Assembly (NCBI GenBank): GCA_949878595.1
Contig: CATLBG010000004.1
Span: forward strand, 1-33,358
Length of the DNA stretch: 33,358 bases
Direction: 5' to 3'
From: an uncultured Clostridia bacterium
GTDB lineage: Bacteria > Bacillota > Clostridia > Christensenellales > UBA1242
Part shown: in pieces, positions 6,926 to 13,825 of the stretch
Numbering within the stretch: the stretch's first letter is position 1
Layout: the number at the start of each line of letters is the position of its first letter
The notes under the pieces: generated by a model
Told to the model about the DNA's origin: nothing
Database searches by the model: none
What the model saw: the letters and a program-made list of their open reading frames with translations, nothing else
Position numbers and translations under genes: made by a program

Positions 6926-9878
6926 CTAAAACACCCTTTAAACTTCTTAGTCTGATTTTTACAGCACCAAGGTTTGTTATTTCATCTATTTTGAGCTGAG
7001 TATATAACTTGTCATCACTCTCCATAATATTTCTTAGCTCATCTGATGTAATTGCATCTATTCCACAACCGAATGAGACAAGCTGAACAAGTTCTACTGA
7101 GTCTTCACTTGCAGCAAACTCTGCAGCATTATACATTCTAGAATGAAATGTCCATTGATTTAAAACATTTAGATTTTTTGCTTGAACAAGATCTGATACA
7201 CTATCTTCTGAAAGAACCACAAACCCAAGACTAACTGCAAGCTTATCTATTCCGTGACTTATTTCTGGGTCAACATGATAAGGGCGACCCGCCAAAATTA
7301 AAGCATAACGGTTATGTGTTTTTGCAAAGTCTAACGCTCTTTTGCCCTCTTGTTTTATATCAAATTTCCACTTTTCATATTGAATTTTTGCATTTTCAAT
7401 TGCATTTTTTAATTGTTTTTTATTTATTTTGCAGATTTTGCTGAGCTCTTTATATAACCCTTTCTCAAGCTCTTTGCTACTATTTATATTTAAATAAGGA
7501 TATAAAAGTTTTGTCTGTTTTAACTCATCTAAATTTGCATTAAGAAGCTCTGAATAGTATGCAACCACTGGGCAATTATAGTGATTATCACCAATTTTTT
7601 CGTCAACATTATATGTGAGACTTGGATAGAAAATAGCATCAACATTTTTTTCAATCAATGTCATAATATGACCATGCATAACTTTTGCGGGATAACAAAT
7701 AGTGTCACTAGGTATAGTGTATTGACCTTTTGAATACATGTTTTTTGTTGTGAACCCTGAAAACTCTACATTGAATTCAAGTTCCTCAAAAAGTGTTTTC
7801 CAAAACGAAGCGAGTTCAAACATGCCAAGTGCAAGTGGAAGACCAATAGTGAGTTTGCCATCTTCTTTTTTGGTTTTAAATAACTCTTCAAATTTTTCTC
7901 TTTTAAATTTAAAAAGATTTGGAACTTGCTCTATGTCGGCAGCTTCTGCACCAAGATTTGCACCTTTTTCACATTGATTGCCAGAAATGTATCTTCCACC
8001 ATCTGAGAACATATTTATAGTTAAGTTGCAATGGTTTCCACAGCCATTACACTTTATCATTTTTGAAGTATGAGTAAATTTTTTTAAGTTTTCTCTTGAA
8101 ATGATTGAGGACACTTTAAGTCCCAATGATTTTGCATGAAGTGCACAACCATAGGCTCCCATTAAGCCAGAGATTACTGGCCTTATGACTTCTTTTCCGA
8201 TTTCTCTTTCAAAAGCACGAAGCACTGCATCATTTAAGAATGTTCCACCTTGAACTATAATATTATTTCCAAGGGCACTGGCAGATGCCTCTCTTATAAC
8301 TTTATAAATTGCATTTTTGACAACACTAACAGATAGTCCAGCAGAAATGTCACCAACCTCTGCACCATCTTTTTGAGCTTGCTTTACCTGAGAATTCATA
8401 AACACAGTGCATCGTGAACCAAGGTCTACTGGATTTTTTGCAAATATTGCAAGCTTTGCAAAGTCTTTAATTTCATAGCCAAGAGATTTTGCAAAAGTTT
8501 CAATAAATGAACCACAACCAGATGAGCATGCCTCGTTTAGATTGATGCTATCAATTGAATTTTTGCGAATTTTAAAGCACTTAATATCTTGACCACCAAT
8601 ATCTAGAATATAATCTACCTTTGGGTTAAAATATTTTGCTGCACCATAGTGAGCAAGGGTTTCAACTAAGCCATCATCTATCATAAATGCTTTTCTTATA
8701 AGCTCTTCACCATATCCCGTAACTGTGCTGCCAGCAATAATAATTCTTCCTTCAATCAGCTTATAAATCTTTGTTAATTCATCTTTAATTATATTGATTG
8801 GGCTGCCCTGATTTGAACCATAATAACTATATAGAATTTGATTTTTTTCTGAAATTAAAATAAGTTTTGTTGTTGTGCTTCCACAGTCTATTCCAAGATA
8901 TGCTTTGCCCTTATATTTATTTATGTCTATCTCTTCAACAGTAGCTTTGCTATGCCTAAGAGAAAACTCTTCGTATTCACTTTCTGATGCAAAGAGTGGA
9001 TCTATGGTTCTTGTAACCTTTTTGCTAGTGTTTATGTTTTTTACTCTTGTGATTATCTCTGAAATATCATATTCTTGTTGCTGTTTTGATGCAAAAATTG
9101 CAGCACCTATCGAAACCGAGATTGGAGCATAATCTGGGAAGATTGCATGGCTTTCATCTAGGTTTAATGTTTGAACAAATTGACGCCTGAGTCCCTTACA
9201 AAATGTGAGAGGTCCACCAAGAAAAACAACCTTTCCCTCTATTTTTCTGCCCTGTGCCAAACCTGCAATTGTTTGATTGACAATCGCCTGATATATGCTG
9301 GCAGAAATGTCTTCTTTTTTTGCACCTTGATTTAGAAGTGGTTGAATGTCTGTTTTGGCAAACACACCACATCTTGATGCAATTGGATATATTTTTTCAC
9401 TCTTTAAGCTAAGTTTATCTAGCTGCTCTGTTGTGATGTTCATGAGCGTTGCCATTTGATCTATGAATGCTCCAGTGCCACCAGCACACGTGCCATTCAT
9501 ACGCTCATCTGTTCCATGATCAAAAAATATTACTTTAGCATCTTCACCGCCAAGTTCAATAACCGCATTTGTGTCTGGTTGAAGTGTTTTAATTAGTTCA
9601 CTGGTTGCAAAAACTTCTTGAACAAAAGGAAGTTCTAGTTCATTTGCTATTCCAAGACCTGATGAACCAGAAAAGGCAATCTTAACTTTTCTTCCTTCTA
9701 TTAATGGTTTAATTTTTTGAAGCTGTGATAAAACTTTCTTTTTTATCATAGAAAGATGTCTTTCGTAGGTGTGATAGATTAACTTATTATCCTCAAAAAG
9801 TGCAACTTTGATGGTTGTTGATCCTACATCTATTCCAAGTTTTGCTCCGTTATCCTTAAAAATATTATTTAACTCCAT
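6894..9878 (-). CDS. Double-domain acyl-CoA dehydratase activase (BadF/BadG/HgdC type) with DUF2229 region
   Basis: About 994 residues from ATG 9878. A TTG at 9941 opens the frame further but is the -35 box of the promoter. Residue numbers here count from that TTG; subtract 21 for the chosen start. There are two ASKHA ATPase domains: the first with GIDVGSTT (36-43), GTCAGGTG (150-157) and SRCGVF (189-194), the second with GIDCGSTTT (350-358), ACSSGCG (471-477) and SRCTVF (509-514). HgdC activators hold one [4Fe-4S] cluster between two identical subunits, two Cys from each, so this protein could form that dimer within one chain. A CxxCxxxC plus C motif (631-638 and 657) follows, then the DUF2229-like region to the end. 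Family members use ATP to inject an electron into 2-hydroxyacyl-CoA dehydratases. No dehydratase A/B subunit pair is present here. It is the first gene of the operon. Confidence 0.88.
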   Translation of the reverse strand: MELNNIFKDNGAKLGIDVGSTTIKVALFEDNKLIYHTYERHLSMIKKKVLSQLQKIKPLIEGRKVKIAFSGSSGLGIANELELPFVQEVFATSELIKTLQPDTNAVIELGGEDAKVIFFDHGTDERMNGTCAGGTGAFIDQMATLMNITTEQLDKLSLKSEKIYPIASRCGVFAKTDIQPLLNQGAKKEDISASIYQAIVNQTIAGLAQGRKIEGKVVFLGGPLTFCKGLRRQFVQTLNLDESHAIFPDYAPISVSIGAAIFASKQQQEYDISEIITRVKNINTSKKVTRTIDPLFASESEYEEFSLRHSKATVEEIDINKYKGKAYLGIDCGSTTTKLILISEKNQILYSYYGSNQGSPINIIKDELTKIYKLIEGRIIIAGSTVTGYGEELIRKAFMIDDGLVETLAHYGAAKYFNPKVDYILDIGGQDIKCFKIRKNSIDSINLNEACSSGCGSFIETFAKSLGYEIKDFAKLAIFAKNPVDLGSRCTVFMNSQVKQAQKDGAEVGDISAGLSVSVVKNAIYKVIREASASALGNNIIVQGGTFLNDAVLRAFEREIGKEVIRPVISGLMGAYGCALHAKSLGLKVSSIISRENLKKFTHTSKMIKCNGCGNHCNLTINMFSDGGRYISGNQCEKGANLGAEAADIEQVPNLFKFKREKFEELFKTKKEDGKLTIGLPLALGMFELASFWKTLFEELEFNVEFSGFTTKNMYSKGQYTIPSDTICYPAKVMHGHIMTLIEKNVDAIFYPSLTYNVDEKIGDNHYNCPVVAYYSELLNANLDELKQTKLLYPYLNINSSKELEKGLYKELSKICKINKKQLKNAIENAKIQYEKWKFDIKQEGKRALDFAKTHNRYALILAGRPYHVDPEISHGIDKLAVSLGFVVLSEDSVSDLVQAKNLNVLNQWTFHSRMYNAAEFAASEDSVELVQLVSFGCGIDAITSDELRNIMESDDKLYTQLKIDEITNLGAVKIRLRSLKGVLDERKNKNNND

Positions 9879-9912
9879 AAGTTCTCTCTTGTATAAAACA
9901 ACTGATAATAAC

Positions 9913-9941
9913 ATTATATATTTTTTTAAATTATTTTGCAA
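9913..9941 (-). promoter_or_regulatory. Promoter of the activase-rel-alkD operon
   Basis: On the minus strand TTGCAA (9941-9936), 17-base spacer, TATAAT (9918-9913). It lies 35-63 bases before ATG 9878, which has AAGAGAGA as a plausible ribosome site. Confidence 0.75.
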
Positions 9942-9990
9942 TTATATATTTGAGTTTAAAATTAAGTTGCTCCTTTTGTGATAATTTTGT

Positions 9991-9996
9991 TACAAT
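9991..9996 (+). promoter_or_regulatory. Extended -10 promoter element, likely leaderless ispH fusion transcript
   Basis: TGTTACAAT (9988-9996) is an extended -10 box, with a possible -35 TTGCTC 18 bases upstream of the hexamer. The hexamer ends six bases before ATG 10003, so transcription should start at or next to the A of ATG. No ribosome site is present. Confidence 0.6.
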
Positions 9997-10002
9997 AAAC
10001 TT

Positions 10003-11514
10003 ATGGAAAATGTTACACTATCTAAAATTTGTGGACTTTGTGCTGGCTGCAGGAATGCAGTTAACACTGCTATTAAAAATTTAAATAATTATAAAAAAGT
10101 TACACTTTTTAAAGAGATTGTTCATAATAAAAGCGTTAATGAAAGACTGGCAAGTCAAGGTATTGAAATTAAAAATTCACTTGATGAGTTTGAAAATGAT
10201 GAGCTTGTTGTTTTAAGAGCTCATGGTGAACCAAAAAGCACCTATGATAAACTTAAAGAACTAAAGCTTGAATATGTTGATTGCACTTGCGTGAATGTAA
10301 AGAAAATTCATGAACTTGTGAATGAATATTCTAATAAAGGATATAAAATTATCATTATTGGAAAATATGGAAAAAATACAGGCAAAATCCACCCTGAAAT
10401 TTTGGGAACAATGGGTTGGTGCACTAGTGAACCAATTTTGATTGAAGATGAAGATGACATAAATAAAATCAAAAAACTCAAAGATGAAAAATTTTATCTC
10501 GTTTGCCAAACAACTTTTAATATGAAACATGCAGGGTTTTTAGCAAACAAAATTTTGAAAATATGCAATAAAAACAATTGTGAACTTATTATAAATTTAA
10601 CACTTTGCAGTGCTCAAAAACTAATTAATGAAGAATCTGTTAAACTTGCAAAAAAATCAGATTTTGTGATTGTTGTAGGTTCTAAAAACTCTAGCAACAC
10701 AATAGAACTTTTCAACAATCTTAGTGAAAAAAATAAAACTATATTTTTAGAAGATCTTGAGCTTTGGAAAGAAAAACTCAAAAAAAATGATGTTAACCTC
10801 TCAAGTAGTTCTAAAATTGGAATAACCGCGGGAGCTTCAACTGACCCAAATGAACTAAATTTTTTAAAACAAAGTATTGAAAATTATATTTTGGAGAAAA
10901 CAATGAATATTGATGTTATTAAACACGCCTCTATTAGAATTGATGATATTTATTTTGACCCTTACAACCTTGGCAATACAACAGCAAAAGCGAAATATAT
11001 TTTTATCACTCACCCTCACTATGACCACTTAAGCAATGAAGATATTGATAAAATTGTATCAGACAATACAATTTTTGTTGCTGCAAAGGACTGCAGTGAA
11101 ACCTTGGAAAAATATTATAGAGAAAACGAGAAGTATTATGTTTTGCCAAATCAAAAACTTGAATTTGAAGATTTGATTGTGGAAACAATACCTTCTTATA
11201 ATATTAACAAAGCCTTTCACAAAAATGAATTTGATTGGGTTGGCTATAAAATAATTAAAGATAACATAAGCTATGTGATTGTTGGCGACAGCGATGTCAC
11301 ACCAGAATTAGAAAAAATTAAATGTGATGTTTTATTTGTCCCTATTGGTGGAACATATACCATGACTGCAGTTGAAGCTGCAAAACTTGTGAACATAGTA
11401 AAACCAAATATTGCAGTCCCTGTGCACTATAACTGCATTGTTGGAAGCAAAGAAGATGAAAAGATATTCTGCAAAAATGTTGATAAAAATATTGAAGTTA
11501 AATTATTTTTATAA
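10003..11514 (+). CDS. ispH: IspH (HMBPP reductase) fused to a UlaG-like metallo-beta-lactamase-fold domain
   Basis: A 503-residue two-domain protein. Residues 1 to about 295 are IspH, the last enzyme of the MEP isoprenoid pathway, which reduces HMBPP to IPP and DMAPP with a [4Fe-4S] cluster. The three cluster cysteines are C13 (GLCAGC), C96 (DCTC) and C202 (LTLCSA). Substrate residues H41, H74 (RAHG), H130/E132 (HPEILGTMG), CQTT, SKNSSN and TAGAS are all kept, though the third Cys context is divergent. Residues 301-503 are a compact MBL-fold hydrolase with HPHYDH (337-342), GDSD and VPVHY, closest to UlaG-like COG2220 proteins. The frame is continuous across the junction, but GGAG (10893-10896) sits six bases before an in-frame ATG at 10903 (M301), so the MBL part may also be made alone. 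The N-terminal start is fixed by the first Cys motif. Confidence 0.88.
   Translation: MENVTLSKICGLCAGCRNAVNTAIKNLNNYKKVTLFKEIVHNKSVNERLASQGIEIKNSLDEFENDELVVLRAHGEPKSTYDKLKELKLEYVDCTCVNVKKIHELVNEYSNKGYKIIIIGKYGKNTGKIHPEILGTMGWCTSEPILIEDEDDINKIKKLKDEKFYLVCQTTFNMKHAGFLANKILKICNKNNCELIINLTLCSAQKLINEESVKLAKKSDFVIVVGSKNSSNTIELFNNLSEKNKTIFLEDLELWKEKLKKNDVNLSSSSKIGITAGASTDPNELNFLKQSIENYILEKTMNIDVIKHASIRIDDIYFDPYNLGNTTAKAKYIFITHPHYDHLSNEDIDKIVSDNTIFVAAKDCSETLEKYYRENEKYYVLPNQKLEFEDLIVETIPSYNINKAFHKNEFDWVGYKIIKDNISYVIVGDSDVTPELEKIKCDVLFVPIGGTYTMTAVEAAKLVNIVKPNIAVPVHYNCIVGSKEDEKIFCKNVDKNIEVKLFL
10893..10905 (+). promoter_or_regulatory. Internal ribosome site and ATG at the IspH-MBL junction
   Basis: GGAG followed six bases later by in-frame ATG 10903, exactly where the MBL homology begins. 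It could start a free 203-residue MBL protein. Confidence 0.55.
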
Positions 11515-11533
11515 AATTTTGAGCAAAGAAGAA

Positions 11534-11586
11534 AAAATCCATACACAGGAATGTAGTTTGTTCTACACAAGCCGTGTATGGATTTT
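11534..11586. terminator. Large hairpin terminator between convergent genes
   Basis: Perfect 13-bp stem (11534-11546 with 11574-11586) enclosing a smaller TGTAG/CTACA hairpin. On the minus strand it is followed by a T run, making a good terminator for the zinc-ribbon gene; on the plus strand the tail is GCATTTTTAT, acceptable for the ispH fusion. Confidence 0.75.
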
Positions 11587-11624
11587 GCATTTTTATACTT
11601 ATTTTCTTAACTTTTGCTGCGAAG

Positions 11625-12674
11625 TTAGCTTCTGATAATTAATATTATTAGTGCTATAAATGCTGCAAGACCCAAGATTTTGAGAATTGTTGCAAAAATC
11701 TTTTTTATTGTTATTGGTGTTTTGCCAATGACTTTGCCTGAAGTTCCACTGATGTAGGTTCTAAATAATTTGCCCCTATAAGTGTAGGTATTAACATATA
11801 CAGGAACATATGTGAAGTTAAAGAAAACATCATTCGCTTTACAATCCACAAATAAATCTGAAACTTCTTTATGTGATGAAAGCACGGTTTTTGTGATTTC
11901 TTTCTTCATAGCATCTTCTGCTTTTTTTGAAACCTCATGATAATAATCATGAATATCTTTATTAATCTTATCTACTCTATAACCAAAGGTATACTCTGGT
12001 GTATATGGAATTATATCAACATAATCTTTTTCATCAAATAGTTCGAGAAACTCATCTGATTCTGCTGTGGTTGCAGATTGATCTAACGAAGCAACCCTTT
12101 TATTTTTTTCACCATAAATTGGTTTGTAGGTGCTGTAAAATGTTCCATCACTATTTTGCTTAACTTCTGTTGCCCTTGCTGAATATTGAGCTTCTATATT
12201 AAACTTAAAATTCCAAACTGGAATGAAAACTCCCATAAGCTTTTGGTCTTTTGCTAATTTTTTTAAGTTTGATGGAATGTTTCTCTGTTTTTTTAAATAT
12301 TTAGCAAATTCTTCTGAAGCCTGTTCTCTTGTGATTTTAAAAGGAACAATCCCGTCTGCACAATAGCCATCGTCTTCAACAAGTGAGCATGAGTTTGAAC
12401 CACAGTTTGGACATTTTTTTGACATCTCTTCACTAGTGATAAAATATGTATTTCCACAAGAGTTGCACTTATATGCAACCAAAGCTCTATTGAGCTGGTT
12501 TGGCGTGAAGCTTGGGCTATATTGCCTAACTAACACTGCGTCATTATTTTTTTGCGGCAAAAAATAATTCGTCTCACAATGCCTACATGTTAAACAGCTT
12601 GTTTTAGGATTGTAAACGAGTTCACTTCCACAATTTTGACATTTAGAATTTAGTTTCTTTGCCTTTGTTACCAT
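11625..12674 (-). CDS. Double zinc-ribbon protein with C-terminal membrane anchor
   Basis: A 349-residue protein with two N-terminal zinc ribbons: C12/C15 with C30/C33 (C27 is also nearby), and C70/C73 with C88/C91. A soluble middle domain of about 200 residues follows (aromatic-rich, VWNFKFNIEA; VPVYVNTYTYRGKLFR), then a hydrophobic helix at about 328-347 ending in IIRS. This matches widespread Firmicutes TFIIB-type zinc-ribbon proteins that databases often mislabel as PriA helicase; no helicase motifs are present. The C-terminal anchor suggests attachment to the cytoplasmic membrane with the ribbons in the cytosol. The function is unknown. There is no ribosome site before ATG 12674, and a TATAAA lies nine bases upstream, so the mRNA may be leaderless. 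It is a single-gene unit. Confidence 0.82.
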   Translation of the reverse strand: MVTKAKKLNSKCQNCGSELVYNPKTSCLTCRHCETNYFLPQKNNDAVLVRQYSPSFTPNQLNRALVAYKCNSCGNTYFITSEEMSKKCPNCGSNSCSLVEDDGYCADGIVPFKITREQASEEFAKYLKKQRNIPSNLKKLAKDQKLMGVFIPVWNFKFNIEAQYSARATEVKQNSDGTFYSTYKPIYGEKNKRVASLDQSATTAESDEFLELFDEKDYVDIIPYTPEYTFGYRVDKINKDIHDYYHEVSKKAEDAMKKEITKTVLSSHKEVSDLFVDCKANDVFFNFTYVPVYVNTYTYRGKLFRTYISGTSGKVIGKTPITIKKIFATILKILGLAAFIALIILIIRS

Positions 12675-12682
12675 AGATACAT

Positions 12683-12712
12683 TTTATAATTTTTTTTAAA
12701 TTTGAGCAACAA
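12683..12712 (-). promoter_or_regulatory. Candidate promoter of the zinc-ribbon gene
   Basis: On the minus strand TTGTTG, about 18 bases, then TATAAA (12688-12683). The start of transcription would fall within a few bases of ATG 12674. The -35 match is modest. Confidence 0.45.
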
Positions 12713-12771
12713 AATTTGCTGCTAGTTTAAGATTTTTAATATTATTTTGCGACTTTTAAGTAAAATCAGTA

Positions 12772-12800
12772 TTGACATTGTTACTTTATAGTTTTAAAAT
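12772..12800 (+). promoter_or_regulatory. Promoter of the radical SAM gene
   Basis: TTGACA (12772-12777), 17-base spacer, TAAAAT (12795-12800): near-consensus SigA type. The TTG of the -35 also opens a longer frame, which is not the real start. Confidence 0.8.
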
Positions 12801-12828
12801 TATATTAATAACTTATTGGAAGGAATGT

Positions 12829-13686
12829 ATGTCTGATTCTCAACCATTTTTTATTAATGGTGAAAGAGCAATGATTTCACTTGGACCTTTAACTAACACC
12901 AAGCACTGCCCATTTGGTTGTGCATTTTGTTATGTTCAAGATGGTTTCACCAAATATGGTTCTCTTAATGATGATGATATTTTGTCATTTTTAAAACAAA
13001 ATAAGAAAAATTATAAAATTATTTATATGAGCGGAGACACAGACTCTTTTGCGACTCCTAGAACAGAAAGAGCTTTAAATCTTTTATATAAAATTTCATC
13101 TGAACTTAACTATGACTTATTGTTTACAACTAGAGCAGTTTTTGAAGACAAACACTATGCTATTTTAAAGAAAATTGCTGACAAACAACATGAGAAAGGA
13201 AAAGAACTTTTTGCTTCAGTTAGTATAACAAGATATTCTGATGACACTAAGTTTATAGAACCTGACCCTATCCCATCACCTGACGCAAGACTTGATGAAA
13301 TAAAAAAACTTAAAAAAATTGGTGCTACAACAATTCTTGCAATGCGCCCTTTTTTGCCAGTGGTTGACCCTAATGACTACATAAAAATGCTGGATAAAAC
13401 CAAAGGTTGTGTTGACATTGCACTTGGTGAAACTTTTTATTTTAAACCAAATAGCATTGTTCAAGCGAAAGTGTTTGGAACTAATGATATTAATGAAATA
13501 TGTAAGTATATTCCACTTTCTGAAGAAAAAATGGATTTTGATTTGGCCGGAGAAAACTGGCTTTGTTGGAAATCTGATGAATATGAAAACTTAGTAAAAA
13601 AACATTGTGAAAAACTTGGAATTATCTTTTCTATGCACAGCAACAGTGCAATTAAAGAATTTAAAAAAATTAAAACTAGAAACTAA
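12829..13686 (+). CDS. Radical SAM protein of unknown substrate
   Basis: About 285 residues from ATG 12829, which has GGAAGGA a few bases upstream. The cluster-binding motif is CPFGCAFCYV (CxxxCxxC) near residue 28, followed by YMSGDTDSF, which resembles the SAM-binding GGE-like strand. The rest fits a partial TIM barrel with no auxiliary Cys cluster, so no SPASM domain. The CxxxCxxC spacing and the family feel (COG1533/SplB-like, or the general radical SAM group) do not define a substrate. It is monocistronic, between its own promoter and terminator, and has no obvious peptide or maturation partner beside it. Possible roles such as DNA repair or cofactor chemistry are not supported by the sequence. 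Confidence 0.85.
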   Translation: MSDSQPFFINGERAMISLGPLTNTKHCPFGCAFCYVQDGFTKYGSLNDDDILSFLKQNKKNYKIIYMSGDTDSFATPRTERALNLLYKISSELNYDLLFTTRAVFEDKHYAILKKIADKQHEKGKELFASVSITRYSDDTKFIEPDPIPSPDARLDEIKKLKKIGATTILAMRPFLPVVDPNDYIKMLDKTKGCVDIALGETFYFKPNSIVQAKVFGTNDINEICKYIPLSEEKMDFDLAGENWLCWKSDEYENLVKKHCEKLGIIFSMHSNSAIKEFKKIKTRN

Positions 13687-13710
13687 AAAAACAGGCAAAA
13701 GCCTGTTTTT
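13687..13710 (+). terminator. Terminator of the radical SAM gene
   Basis: Perfect 10-bp stem (13687-13696 with 13701-13710), AAAA loop, T tail, starting at the stop codon. Confidence 0.9.
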
Positions 13711-13760
13711 GTTTTTTACATTGATGCGAGATTCTAAATTTGAGTGAGGCGAACCTAATA

Positions 13761-13812
13761 AAAAAATCAATACATGCACTTACTAAATTGCAAGTTACTG
13801 TCTTGATTTTTT
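13761..13812 (-). terminator. Candidate terminator of the ABC exporter operon
   Basis: Ten-base AT-rich arms 13761-13770 and 13803-13812 enclose about 32 bases; a T run follows on the minus strand just after the second gene ends at 13826. The long loop makes it less certain. Confidence 0.5.
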
Positions 13813-13825
13813 TAGAAACAAAGCA

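Noticed and set aside
9879..9941. Longer N-terminus of the activase from TTG 9941
   Set aside because: The TTG is the first part of the -35 box, no ribosome site precedes it, and conserved sequence begins after ATG 9878. The same reasoning removes the TTG starts at 12772 and 28025.
11534..11586. Long hairpin as a mobile-element end or small RNA
   Set aside because: It sits between two convergent stops with a T tail on the minus strand; a terminator explains it and no repeat copy was seen elsewhere in the window.
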